From VFMC01 sp046331225 (lineage in GTDB: Bacteria > Actinomycetota > Acidimicrobiia > Acidimicrobiales > Ilumatobacteraceae), in the NCBI GenBank assembly GCA_046331225.1, contig JAXLRF010000016.1, positions 1 through 64,000 on the forward strand: 64,000 bases of DNA, in the 5' to 3' direction. The notes under the pieces were generated by a model. It did not search any database. It was not told the origin of the DNA and was given only the letters and a program-made list of their open reading frames with translations. Positions 16,227 through 24,456 of this stretch are shown here, in pieces. How positions within the stretch are numbered: position 1 is the stretch's first letter; each line of letters starts with the position of its first letter. Position numbers and translations under genes: made by a program.

Positions 16227-16693
16227 GCCGCGCCTCCCCGCGCTCGCCCCTCGAGTTCGCCGCGCCGTGCGGCGCGTCGGTCGAGCTTGGGTTCCCTACC
16301 GCCCTTGCCGTCCCTGCCGTCCTTGCCACGCAACTTGCGCATCGCCCGTGACGTGCCGGTCGCGAAGGCGGCGGTCTTGATCACCGGCGTGCTCAGCGCG
16401 GCGCGAGCCACCCGTCCGCTCCCGGACACGGCGTCGCTGATCGCCTCGGCCGAACCGAGCACCCGGTCGAAGCGCTCGAGGTCGTCGCGGGCCTCGGCCA
16501 CGACGGCGCTCGCGTGGCGGGTGGACTGCTGCAGCTCGGCCAACAACGGGCCGGTCTCGGCGCGCAGCGTGGCGACCTCGGCGCGCAGGCTGCGCAGGGT
16601 GTCGAGCACCCGCATCAGCACCACCACGAGGGCGGCGAAGCCGATGCAGCACAGCACGGCGGCCATCAGGACGGCGAGATCTCCTGCGGTCAT
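16223..16693 (-). CDS. DUF948-like single-pass membrane protein
   Basis: 156 aa. One transmembrane helix lies at residues 7-28 (LAVLMAAVLCCIGFAALVVV). It is followed by a coiled-coil-like helix with leucine heptads (DTLRSLRAEVATLRAETGPL) and a very basic Gly/Arg/Lys tail. This is the DUF948 arrangement commonly found beside rarA in actinobacteria. Its start overlaps the rarA stop (ATGA) and its stop overlaps the next start, so the three genes form one translationally coupled unit. The cytoplasmic basic tail could bind nucleic acid or the membrane surface (inference). Confidence 0.75.
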   Translation of the reverse strand: MTAGDLAVLMAAVLCCIGFAALVVVLMRVLDTLRSLRAEVATLRAETGPLLAELQQSTRHASAVVAEARDDLERFDRVLGSAEAISDAVSGSGRVARAALSTPVIKTAAFATGTSRAMRKLRGKDGRDGKGGREPKLDRRAARRGELEGRARGGAA

Positions 16694-18009
16694 GTCGTGG
16701 CTCCTCGATCAGCGGGGCGATCAGCGGGTTGGTCGGGTGTGCGGCGCGCCATCCGGTCGCGGACCTCGCGTTCGCGGCCGTGATCGGTCGGTTCGTAGTA
16801 GCGCTTGTCGAGCTGTTCGGTGGGCAGGTACTGCTGGTGCACCCAGCCCTCCGGGTGGTCATGAGGGTACTCGTACCCCGTGCCGTGACCGAGTGTCTTC
16901 GCACCGCTGTAATGCGCATCACGCAGGTGCGGGGGCACCTCGCCGACGGCTCCCGCCTGCACGTCCGAGCGTGCGTTCCAGATCGCGAGCGCGGCCCGGT
17001 TGCTCTTCGGCGCCGTGGCGAGGTGGATGGCCGCCTGGCTGAGGTTGAGCTGCGCCTCGGGCAGGCCGACGTGCTCGAGCGCCTGTGCCGCGGCGACGGC
17101 GATCATCAGCGAGGTCGGATCGGCGAGACCCACGTCCTCGCTGGCGAAGATCATCATCCGACGAGCGATGAACTTGGCGTCCTCGCCGGCCTCGAGCATG
17201 CGGGCCAGGTAGTAGACGGCGGCCTGCGGGTCGCTGCCGCGCATGCTCTTGATGAACGCCGAGATCACGTCGTAGTGGTCGTCACGGCCGTAGCGCAGAG
17301 CACTCGTGCCGAGAGCCGCCTCGACGTGGTCGAGCTCGACCCGACCCGGGTGCGCGAGGGCGCAGGCGACCTCGAGCGCGGTGAGCACCTGCCGGCCGTC
17401 GCCCCCGGCCCGGTCGACCAGGTGGGCGATCGCCTCGTCGGTGGCGGTGGTGCCCTCGGCCCCCAGACCCCGGTGCACCAACGTGGCGATCGCGTCGCGG
17501 CCGAGCGGCTCGAGCCGGAACAGCGTGCTGCGGCTGCGCAGCGGGGCGTTCACCTCGAAGAACGGGTTCTCCGTGGTGGCACCGATCAGGGTGAGCGTGC
17601 CGTCCTCGACCGCCGGGAGCAGTGCGTCCTGCTGCGCCTTGGAGAACCGGTGGATCTCGTCGAGAAACAGGATCGTGCCCTGGCCCCGTTCGCCCAGCCG
17701 CTGACGGGCGCGCTCGATGACCTCGCGCACGTCCTTCACCCCGGCCGTGACGGCACTCAGCTGTTCGAACGCGCGCTTGGTGCTGCCGGCGACCGCGAGT
17801 GCCAGGGTGGTCTTGCCGGTGCCGGGCGGCCCCCAGAAGATGGCGCTGGTGAGCCGGTCCTGCTCGACGAGGCGACGCAGCGGTCGGCCCGGGCCCACCA
17901 GGTGCTCCTGGCCGACGACGTCGTCGAGGGTGCGAGGGCGCAGGCGCGCGGCGAGCGGCGCCTGCGCTTGCAGGCGTTGCTCGGCTGCCGCACTGAACAG
18001 GTCGCTCAC
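16690..18009 (-). CDS. rarA: Replication-associated recombination protein A
   Basis: 439 aa AAA+ ATPase (MgsA/RarA, related to WRNIP1). The Walker A motif GPPGTGKTT is near residue 56, Walker B FLDEIHRF near 110 and sensor-1 GATTENP near 137. The C-terminal tetramerisation region includes DVISAFIKSMRGSDPQAAVYYLARML. It acts at stalled replication forks with SSB. GTG 18009 is chosen because TAGCGT lies exactly 7 nt upstream; the longer upstream frame is unlikely. The gene is divergent from the membrane protein gene at 18087. Confidence 0.95.
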   Translation of the reverse strand: MSDLFSAAAEQRLQAQAPLAARLRPRTLDDVVGQEHLVGPGRPLRRLVEQDRLTSAIFWGPPGTGKTTLALAVAGSTKRAFEQLSAVTAGVKDVREVIERARQRLGERGQGTILFLDEIHRFSKAQQDALLPAVEDGTLTLIGATTENPFFEVNAPLRSRSTLFRLEPLGRDAIATLVHRGLGAEGTTATDEAIAHLVDRAGGDGRQVLTALEVACALAHPGRVELDHVEAALGTSALRYGRDDHYDVISAFIKSMRGSDPQAAVYYLARMLEAGEDAKFIARRMMIFASEDVGLADPTSLMIAVAAAQALEHVGLPEAQLNLSQAAIHLATAPKSNRAALAIWNARSDVQAGAVGEVPPHLRDAHYSGAKTLGHGTGYEYPHDHPEGWVHQQYLPTEQLDKRYYEPTDHGREREVRDRMARRTPDQPADRPADRGATT

Positions 18010-18086
18010 CGACCCGACGCTATCCGAGCGCCCCGGCGCTGGCCTGGAAGCGCATGCGCCGTGCCGCAACCGCTACCGTCGGAGCG
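18010..18086. promoter_or_regulatory. Divergent leaderless promoter region rarA / membrane protein
   Basis: In this 77-bp gap TAGCGT (minus strand, 18022 to 18017) lies 7 nt before GTG 18009. TACCGT (plus strand, 18074-18079) lies 7 nt before ATG 18087. Both fit the TAnnnT-N7 leaderless pattern. The GGAG at 18081-18084 is too close to ATG 18087 to act as a Shine-Dalgarno site. Confidence 0.5.
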
Positions 18087-19841
18087 ATGCCCGTTCCCTC
18101 CCCCCGGGTCGGGCCGCGTCTGCTGCTGGCCGCCCTGGCGGTGCTGGTGGTCGGTCACGTGTGCCTGATCGTCACGCGCACCTACCTGCCGGGTGGCGAC
18201 TGGGCGTTCATCGACCTGCGCACGCGCGACGTGTTCTCGACCCACCCGCCGTTGACGGGCGCCTGGTCGCGCTACGGCTGGAACCACCCGGGTCCCATCC
18301 TGTACCTCGCCCTCGCGCTGCCCAGGCTGCTGGCCGGGGGCACCTGGCGCGGGGTGTGGATCGGGGCGATGCTGCTCGACCTCGCGGCTGTCGTCGTGGC
18401 GTGGTGGCTGGCCGGCCGCCGTTCGGCCACGTGGGCCGCCGCCGTGGTGGTGGCCGCGTGCTGGACGGTGGCGGCCGCGACCCCGCTGCTGTGGTCCGAT
18501 CCGTGGAACGCCAGCGTGGTCGTGCTGCCCGTGCTGACGACGGCCGCCGCCGTGGTGGCCGCACGTGCGGGCGACCGGGCGGGCGTGGCGGTGGCGATGG
18601 TGGTGTTCGCCGGCGCAGCGCAGACCCATGCGGCGTACGGCGTGCTGTTGTTGCCGGCGTTCGTGGTGGTGGCCGTGTGCGGTTGGCGCTCGTGGCGCCG
18701 GTGGACGCTCACGTGGCTGGGCGTCGCGGTGGCGACGGGGTTGCCAGCGTTGATCGACACGATGGCGAACTGGCCCGGCAACCTGTGGCGAGCGCTCCAG
18801 TTCACGGCCACCTCGGACGAGCCGTCGGTCGGCCTCGGTCTGGTGGCTCGCGTGATCGGCAGGTCGTCGTCGCTGTCGTTCTTCACGTCGCCGCGGATGC
18901 CGTCGTTCGCCGCCGTCGTCGGCGACCCGTCGTGGGGCGCTGCGCCGTTCGTGCTGCTCGTCCTCGCAGTCGGTGCGTGGCGGCTCGCCCGCCGGGCCGG
19001 ATGGCTGCTGTGGCAGCACGTGGTCGAGGCGGTCGGGTTGCTGTGGCTCGGCGGCGCGCTGATGACCTGGCGTACTCGCGGGCCGCTGCTGGTGTGGCTC
19101 ACCACGTGGTCGGTCGCGGTCGCTGCGCTCACGTGGTGCGTCGTGGTCGCCATCGGCGTGCAGTGGTTGCTCGCTGCGCGTCGGGACCGAGGAGATGTCG
19201 ATGCGCCGGTCGGGCCACCCGAACGCCCGATGGTGGTGGCAGGCGCGGCCGCGGTCGCCACGGTGTTCGCACTCGTCAACGTGGTGGGCTCGGTGGGCGT
19301 GCGGTTCCCGTTCCAGGAGTTCACACCCGTGGTCGAGCAGTTCGCCGACGTCGCGCTGCCTCTCGTCGACCAGCCGTTGCTCGTCGACCTCGCCGGCCCC
19401 GAGTACGAGGCGGGCGCGGTCCAGTCGGCCCTGATCGCCCGCCTCGTCGACCTCGGCGGTCACCCGCTCGGCCGGCCCGACCAGGCCCTGCAACTCGGCG
19501 CGCACCGCGTGGCCACGTCACTCACCGGTCGACGGCTGCTCGTGCAGGTCGAACCGCGCAGCGCCCGGCCTCCCGACGCCGAGGTGCTGTCGACGTGGGA
19601 TCCGCTGTCGGCCGACGAACGGGCCGAGGCCGACGCGCTGACCGACGAGCTGAAGGCGTTGCTCGACAGCGCGGGCCTGGCCGACCGCACCGCGCTGCTG
19701 GCGAACGAACAGGCGCCACTCGCGGTCTACGACGCCCCCGCATCGGTGACGTCTCGACGGGCCGACTTCGAGCGCCTGGGCGAGTTGCACGCGGCCGGTC
19801 CGCGGGTGGTGCTGTACGTGTTCCCGGGTACGCCCGGTTAG
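18087..19841 (+). CDS. Polytopic membrane protein, possible GT-C glycosyltransferase
   Basis: 584 aa. An N-terminal transmembrane segment is followed by GGDWAFIDLRTRDVFSTHPP, an acidic loop after TM1 like that of GT-C lipid-linked sugar transferases. Roughly ten hydrophobic helices run to about residue 410. A soluble C-terminal domain of about 170 aa (FTPVVEQFADVALPL onward) would lie outside the membrane. W-N-H-P-G-P-I-L after the loop also recalls this group. The family call is by topology only; no substrate is claimed. Its stop overlaps the convergent Nudix stop by three bases. Confidence 0.75.
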   Translation: MPVPSPRVGPRLLLAALAVLVVGHVCLIVTRTYLPGGDWAFIDLRTRDVFSTHPPLTGAWSRYGWNHPGPILYLALALPRLLAGGTWRGVWIGAMLLDLAAVVVAWWLAGRRSATWAAAVVVAACWTVAAATPLLWSDPWNASVVVLPVLTTAAAVVAARAGDRAGVAVAMVVFAGAAQTHAAYGVLLLPAFVVVAVCGWRSWRRWTLTWLGVAVATGLPALIDTMANWPGNLWRALQFTATSDEPSVGLGLVARVIGRSSSLSFFTSPRMPSFAAVVGDPSWGAAPFVLLVLAVGAWRLARRAGWLLWQHVVEAVGLLWLGGALMTWRTRGPLLVWLTTWSVAVAALTWCVVVAIGVQWLLAARRDRGDVDAPVGPPERPMVVAGAAAVATVFALVNVVGSVGVRFPFQEFTPVVEQFADVALPLVDQPLLVDLAGPEYEAGAVQSALIARLVDLGGHPLGRPDQALQLGAHRVATSLTGRRLLVQVEPRSARPPDAEVLSTWDPLSADERAEADALTDELKALLDSAGLADRTALLANEQAPLAVYDAPASVTSRRADFERLGELHAAGPRVVLYVFPGTPG

Positions 19842-20287
19842 AGCGAGCGGAGCACCCGGGCGTACGCGGCCTTGCGCATCTCGATCACGTGGTCGATCAG
19901 CCACTCGGGATCCACCCAGCGCCAGGCCACGAACTCGCTGCCGTCGGGCGTGGGCTCGATGTCGGCGTGCAAGGCGTCGAAGAGGAACCACTTCTGCACC
20001 TGGCCGCGTCGCTTGCCGTCCTTGCCGTGGATCCGCATCACGTCGGCCGGCCATTCGTAGGCCACCCAGTCCGGGTACTCGGCTCGCGCGATCACGTGCG
20101 CCTCGGTGAGCCCGGTCTCCTCCTGCAGCTCGCGCCAGGCACCCTCGATCGGCTCCTCGCCGGTCTCGAGGCCGCCCTGCGGCAACTGCCAGTCGTCGGG
20201 CGAGTCGCTGCGTTCGAACGCCAACACCTGGCGCAGATCGGGATGTCGCACCACGATGACGACCCCCGCCCGGAAATGCTGCGCCAC
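19838..20287 (-). CDS. Nudix hydrolase (RppH-like)
   Basis: 149 aa. The complete Nudix box GGLETGEEPIEGAWRELQEE plus TG (residues about 39-60) provides the Mg-binding glutamates. The N-terminal FRAGVVIVV and W-Q-L-P-Q-G-G match RNA 5'-pyrophosphohydrolase / diadenosine polyphosphate hydrolase types, which remove nucleoside diphosphate-linked groups. GTG 20287 is chosen because TAGGGT lies 7 nt upstream. That -10 box directly abuts the palindrome at 20300-20354, so the palindrome occupies the -35 region of this promoter. Confidence 0.9.
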   Translation of the reverse strand: MAQHFRAGVVIVVRHPDLRQVLAFERSDSPDDWQLPQGGLETGEEPIEGAWRELQEETGLTEAHVIARAEYPDWVAYEWPADVMRIHGKDGKRRGQVQKWFLFDALHADIEPTPDGSEFVAWRWVDPEWLIDHVIEMRKAAYARVLRSL

Positions 20288-20299
20288 TCCGACGACCCT

Positions 20300-20354
20300 A
20301 CCCCAGCGCGTTTGCGGACTGCGGCCCCATAGAGGGGCGGCAGTCCGCAAACGC
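20300..20354. repeat. Left palindrome of the DUF559 cassette
   Basis: A near-perfect hairpin. GCGTTTGCGGACTGC (20308-20322) is the exact reverse complement of 20340-20354. After one G/G mismatch, an inner GCCCC/GGGGC stem closes on a 5-nt ATAGA loop. The first 21 bases (20300-20320) are the exact reverse complement of 21301-21321 on the other side of the DUF559 gene. It starts 8 nt after the DUF559 stop and overlaps the upstream edge of the Nudix promoter. It lacks a U tract, so it is not a textbook terminator. Confidence 0.85.
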
Positions 20355-20361
20355 ATGTGGT

Positions 20362-21246
20362 TCAGGTCAGGACGGCCCGGAGGACTCGTTCGATTTCGGC
20401 GTCGGTCATCCGAAAGGTCACCTCGATCGGCCGCCAACCGTCGATGACCAGTTCGTTCTGCCGTCGAGCGTCGCGGTCGAGATCGGCGGCGAGGCGGTGG
20501 AATCCGAATCCATTGCCCTCCAGGAAGACCCGTCGGTCGGGCCAGGCGAAGTCCAGCCGATAGCGCACGCCGTCGAACTGCACCTCGTACTGCTGCGTCG
20601 CCCGCGGGAGGCCACACCGGTCGATCACCCGCACGATGCGGGCCTCGAGCGGACTGTCCCCCGGGTCGTAGCCGGGAATGCGGGCGCCGAGCAGACCACG
20701 CAGTGCCCGCACGGAACGGCCCGGTGCCGGGCGCAGTTCGGCCACGCGAAGCCGTGCGACCTCGAGGTCGATCTGCTCGAGGCGGAGGAACTCGTCGAAC
20801 AGCTTGCCGAGCCGGACGAACGGAACGCCACCGCTGAGGTCGACGATCGTGCGCAACGGCGACGTGACCGGCATCCCATCGAGCACGACGACGTCGCCGT
20901 CGAGCAGCTGCCCTGAACGGTGCCCGACGACACCGTCCATCACGATCTGACGACCCAGTCGACCCGTGACGTGGATCGTGCGATCGTCGAGCCGGACGCC
21001 GAGCCACAACCGGATGGCCGTCGCATGTGAGGCAGCGATGTCCGTTCCGGCGGCGAGCAACACGGCTCGAACGGCCTGACGCCAGGTGGGCGGCGCTCCA
21101 CCGACGGCCGCGACGCCACGACGCAAGGGTCGGAGTCGCCCGGTGGCCACATCGAGCTCGCGCGAGCGTTTGGAACGCCCGGCTGCCTCGAGCACGTCGT
21201 TCGTCACGAGCCCGTCGTGACGCTCTGCAAATCGGAAACGGTCCAC
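20362..21246 (-). CDS. DUF559-type endonuclease with AbiEi-like N-terminal domain
   Basis: 294 aa. The N-terminal half resembles the AbiEi-antitoxin-like winged helix found fused to nucleases (DGLVTNDVLEAAG, then LRPLRRGVAAVGG near residue 45). The C-terminal DUF559 / Vsr-like PD-(D/E)XK core has RLDFAWPD (Asp near 236), VFLEGNG (Glu near 245), a following His, and ELVIDGWRPIEVTF. GTG 21246 is fixed by a consensus AAGGAGG six nt upstream. A DNA-cleaving or nicking role is family knowledge; the target is unknown. Palindromes flank it closely on both sides. Confidence 0.85.
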   Translation of the reverse strand: MDRFRFAERHDGLVTNDVLEAAGRSKRSRELDVATGRLRPLRRGVAAVGGAPPTWRQAVRAVLLAAGTDIAASHATAIRLWLGVRLDDRTIHVTGRLGRQIVMDGVVGHRSGQLLDGDVVVLDGMPVTSPLRTIVDLSGGVPFVRLGKLFDEFLRLEQIDLEVARLRVAELRPAPGRSVRALRGLLGARIPGYDPGDSPLEARIVRVIDRCGLPRATQQYEVQFDGVRYRLDFAWPDRRVFLEGNGFGFHRLAADLDRDARRQNELVIDGWRPIEVTFRMTDAEIERVLRAVLT

Positions 21247-21252
21247 ACCGTT

Positions 21253-21259
21253 CCTCCTT
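21253..21259 (-). promoter_or_regulatory. Consensus Shine-Dalgarno of the DUF559 gene
   Basis: AAGGAGG on the minus strand, six nt before GTG 21246. It is the strongest ribosome binding site in the region and fixes the start. It contrasts with neighbours such as nudix and hisS, which have a -10 box where a Shine-Dalgarno would be. Confidence 0.75.
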
Positions 21260-21266
21260 CCGCGCA

Positions 21267-21321
21267 GCGTGTGCGGACCGGCGCCCCACTATGGGGCCGG
21301 AGTCCGCAAACGCGCTGGGGT
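21267..21321. repeat. Right palindrome of the DUF559 cassette
   Basis: An imperfect hairpin with the same loop region (GCCCC-ACTAT-GGGGC) and the arm AGTCCGCAAACGC. Bases 21301-21321 are the exact reverse complement of 20300-20320. Beyond that, alignment to the reverse complement of the left element shows only scattered mismatches. It lies 20 nt upstream of the DUF559 start and 22 nt past the aspS stop. Confidence 0.8.
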
Positions 21322-21343
21322 TCGGGGGAACGCTGGGGCGGGG

Positions 21344-23086
21344 TCAGGCCTTGGGGGGCAGGACGCGGATGCCGAGCTCGTCGAGCTGCTTGGCGTCGAC
21401 CGGGGTCGGCGCGTTGGTCATCGGGTCCTGGCCGCTCTGGGTCTTCGGGAACGCGATGACCTCACGGATGTTCTCCTCGCCGGCCAGGATCGCCACCAGG
21501 CGGTCGATGCCGAACGCGAACCCACCGTGCGGCGGGGCGCCGTACTTGAACGGGTTGAGGAAGAAGCCGAAGCGACGGTCGGCCTCCTCCTGGCTGATCC
21601 CGAGCAGGCCGAAGATGCGCGACTGCAGGTCGGGCTGGTGGATTCGGATCGAACCCGAACCCAGCTCCCAGCCGTTGAGCACGAGGTCGTAGGCCTGGCT
21701 GCGCACCTGCAGCGGGTCGGTCTCGAGCAGGTGCACGTCGTCGGGGTGCGGCTGGGTGAACGGATGGTGACCCGGCTTCGGACGGCCGCTCGCCTCGTCG
21801 ACACCGACGAACAGCGGGAAGTCGACGACCCACAGGTAGCGATACGGGCCCTGGTGCACCGGCGGGCGGCCGATGTCGTTGCGCAGCGTGCCGAGCACCT
21901 CGCAGGCGGTCATCCACTCGTCGGCGACGATCAGCAACAGGTCGCCCGGCTTCGCGTCGAGGCGAGCCGTGAGCGCCGCGCTCTCGTCGGCCGAGATGAA
22001 CTTCGCCACCGGCGACTCGAACGAGCCGTCGGCCGCGACCTTCAGCCACACGAGCCCCTTGGCGCCCATCTTCTTGGCCTTGTCGGTCATCTGGTCGAGC
22101 TTGTTGCGGCCGTAGTCCTCGGCCTTGCCGGACGCGTTGATGCCCTTGATGCAGGCGGCACCGGCGAACGCCTTGAACTCGGTCGCGGCGAACACGTCGG
22201 TGAGCTCCTGCAGCTCCATCCCGAAGCGCAGGTCGGGCTTGTCGATGCCGAAGCGGTTCATCGCCTCGTGCCACGTGATCTTGACGATCTCGCCCGGGTC
22301 CTGACCGACGGCCTGCGCTGCGGCGAGCACGGCCGCACCGATCGCGGTGTGCACGTCGTCCTGGCTGGCGAAGCTCATCTCGGCGTCGAGCTGCATGAAC
22401 TCGTACTGGCGGTCGGCGCGCAGGTCCTCGTCGCGCAGGCAGCGAGCGATCTGGTAGTAGCGGTCGATGCCGGCCACCATCAGCAGCTGCTTGAACAGCT
22501 GCGGGCTCTGCGGCAGCGCGTAGAACGAGCCCGGCTGCTGGCGCGACGGGACGATGAACTCGCGCGCACCCTCGGGGGTCGAGGGCACGAGCATCGGGGT
22601 CTCGACCTCGACGAAGCCCTGGTCCTCCATCGCCCGGCGGATGGCGGAGTTGACCGCGGCGCGGATGCGCAGGTTGCGCTGCATCCGCTCGCGGCGGATG
22701 TCGAGGTAGCGGTACTGCAAGCGCGTGGTCTCGGCGACGGTGTCGGCGCGCTCGTTGATCGGGAACGGCGGCGGCTCGGCCGCGTTGAGGATCTCGACGA
22801 CGCAGTCCTGCAACTCGATGCCGCCGGTGGCGATCTTGTCGTTGACGTTCTCGTCCGGGCGTGCGGCGACCGTGCCGGTGACGCGCACCACGTACTCGGC
22901 GCGCACGTCGACGGAGTTGTCGACCACGCACTGCGTGACGCCGGTGTGGTCACGGAGGTCGATGAAGGCCAGCTTCTCGCCGTGCTCGCGGCGGGTGGCC
23001 ACCCAGCCGGCCAGGCTGACGGTGGTGCCGACGTGCTCGGGACGGAGCTCGCCGCACGAATGGGTGCGCATGGAGGTGCTGCTCAT
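21344..23086 (-). CDS. aspS: Aspartyl-tRNA synthetase
   Basis: 580 aa, bacterial-type class II synthetase. The N-terminal anticodon-binding OB fold is near residues 15-105 (GWVATRREHGEKLAFIDLRD). Motif 2 is in YYQIARCLRDEDLRADRQYE near 210. An inserted GAD domain occupies about 300-410, and motif 3 is GFAFGIDRLVAIL near 530. It charges tRNA-Asp; whether it also charges tRNA-Asn cannot be told here. ATG 23086 lies 8 nt after the hisS stop, so the two synthetases are co-transcribed. Confidence 0.97.
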   Translation of the reverse strand: MSSTSMRTHSCGELRPEHVGTTVSLAGWVATRREHGEKLAFIDLRDHTGVTQCVVDNSVDVRAEYVVRVTGTVAARPDENVNDKIATGGIELQDCVVEILNAAEPPPFPINERADTVAETTRLQYRYLDIRRERMQRNLRIRAAVNSAIRRAMEDQGFVEVETPMLVPSTPEGAREFIVPSRQQPGSFYALPQSPQLFKQLLMVAGIDRYYQIARCLRDEDLRADRQYEFMQLDAEMSFASQDDVHTAIGAAVLAAAQAVGQDPGEIVKITWHEAMNRFGIDKPDLRFGMELQELTDVFAATEFKAFAGAACIKGINASGKAEDYGRNKLDQMTDKAKKMGAKGLVWLKVAADGSFESPVAKFISADESAALTARLDAKPGDLLLIVADEWMTACEVLGTLRNDIGRPPVHQGPYRYLWVVDFPLFVGVDEASGRPKPGHHPFTQPHPDDVHLLETDPLQVRSQAYDLVLNGWELGSGSIRIHQPDLQSRIFGLLGISQEEADRRFGFFLNPFKYGAPPHGGFAFGIDRLVAILAGEENIREVIAFPKTQSGQDPMTNAPTPVDAKQLDELGIRVLPPKA

Positions 23087-23094
23087 GACTGGCT

Positions 23095-24375
23095 CTACAG
23101 GGCTTTCGTGAGGTGGTCGATCAGATCGTGCCGGGCGATGGCCTGTTGGCCACCTGCCTGCTTGTCGGTGTTGGCCGGGTCGAAGTCGGTGCGCAGCGGG
23201 CGCACGACGACGGTGCCGGACTCGAGCTCGTTGGTGCCGACGATGACGGCGAACGCCGCACCGCTGCGGTCGGCCGCCTTCATCTGGCTCTTCATGCTGC
23301 GGTTCTCGAAGGCTCGGTCGGCGGACAGCCCGGCCGCACGCAGCTCGGCGGTCAGCTTGACGGCCTCGAGCCCACCGGTGGTGTCGACGACGAACACCTG
23401 CACGTCGGTGGCCGGCGGGGCGAACACGCCCTCGTCGTCGCACGCGAGCAGGGTGCGGTCGAGCCCGAGCGCAAAGCCGACGCCGTGCGTGGCGGGTCCG
23501 CCGAGCGATTCGACGAGGCCGTCGTACCGGCCGCCGCCGCCGAGCGCGTTCTGCGCCGAGTCGAGCGTGAGGCCCTGGTACTCGAAGGTGGTGCGCCGGT
23601 AGTAGTCGAGTCCGCGCACGAGCTTCGCGTCGATGGTGAACGGGATACCGAGCGCGGTGAGTCCGGCCTGGACCGCCTCGAAGTGTGCGGCGGCCTCGGC
23701 GCTGTAGAAGTCGGCGATCTTCGGTGCAGCCGCGACGATCTCCGCGTCCTGCGCCCGCTTGGAGTCGAGCACGCGCAGTGCGTTCTTCTGCAGCGTCGTG
23801 CGGCTCTCGGGCGACAGCTCGTCGAGGTGCGACTCGAAGTAGGCCTGCAGCGCGGCCACGTAGCGGGCACGGTCGTCGGGCTCGCCCAGGCTGTTGAGCA
23901 ACAGGCGCACCTGCTGCAGGCCGAGGGCGCGGTAGAACTCCCAGCCGAGTGCGATCACCTCGACGTCGAGATACGGGTCGTCGGCGCCGAGCACCTCGAT
24001 GCCCACCTGGTCGAACTGGCGATACCGGCCACGCTGGGGCTTCTCGTACCGGAACTGGCTGCCGGTGTACCAGACCTTCCACGGGGTGGTCGGCCGGTGC
24101 TGCACGAACGCCCGGCACACCGACGCGGTGAGCTCGGGGCGCAGCGCCACGTGGCGGCCGCCTTTGTCGACGAAGTCGTACATCTCCTTGGTGACCACGT
24201 CGGTGGCGTCACCGAGGCGCTGGAACACGCCGAGGTCCTCGAGCAGCGGCGAGATCACCTGCCCGTACCCGGCCCGCTCCGCCACGTCGGCGAAGACGTG
24301 CACGAACCGCCGCCAACGGGCCGATTCGGGCGGCAGGATGTCGCGCATCCCGGGGCTGGTCTGGAACTCGGGCAC
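23095..24375 (-). CDS. hisS: Histidyl-tRNA synthetase
   Basis: 426 aa class II synthetase. Motif 1 region is near residues 40-75. Motif 2 is YTGSQFRYEKPQRGRYRQF near 104. The histidine-binding signature LVRGLDYYRRTTFEY is near 257 and GGGGRYDGLV near 281. A C-terminal anticodon-binding domain follows from about 325. GTG 24375 is supported by TAGCAT 8 nt upstream, a leaderless arrangement. It heads the hisS-aspS unit. Confidence 0.97.
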   Translation of the reverse strand: MPEFQTSPGMRDILPPESARWRRFVHVFADVAERAGYGQVISPLLEDLGVFQRLGDATDVVTKEMYDFVDKGGRHVALRPELTASVCRAFVQHRPTTPWKVWYTGSQFRYEKPQRGRYRQFDQVGIEVLGADDPYLDVEVIALGWEFYRALGLQQVRLLLNSLGEPDDRARYVAALQAYFESHLDELSPESRTTLQKNALRVLDSKRAQDAEIVAAAPKIADFYSAEAAAHFEAVQAGLTALGIPFTIDAKLVRGLDYYRRTTFEYQGLTLDSAQNALGGGGRYDGLVESLGGPATHGVGFALGLDRTLLACDDEGVFAPPATDVQVFVVDTTGGLEAVKLTAELRAAGLSADRAFENRSMKSQMKAADRSGAAFAVIVGTNELESGTVVVRPLRTDFDPANTDKQAGGQQAIARHDLIDHLTKAL

Positions 24376-24456
24376 GGTCGGCCATGCTACCGGGCACCCC
24401 TGTCGCGGCCCCGGGAATACCCCTGACCAGGCCTCGGAGGGATCGCGGCAGCGCGC

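Larger units (their letters stand above)
20300..21321. mobile_element. Candidate DUF559 nuclease cassette bounded by inverted palindromes
   Basis: A unit of 1022 bp holding a single gene between two palindromes whose outer 21 bp are perfect inverted repeats. The inner parts also match closely. The unit interrupts the minus-strand order aspS to nudix, and its gene has a consensus Shine-Dalgarno while many neighbours look leaderless. No obvious target-site duplication is visible. Mobility is an inference from structure: no known transposase is encoded, and the DUF559 (Vsr-like) nuclease would have to act itself or rely on outside enzymes. The alternative is that both hairpins are duplicated terminators. 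Confidence 0.4.

Noticed and set aside
20308..20354. Simple rho-independent terminator of the DUF559 gene
   Set aside because: Not excluded, but there is no T tract, the stem is far longer than needed, and the same sequence recurs inverted upstream of the gene, which a terminator does not explain.
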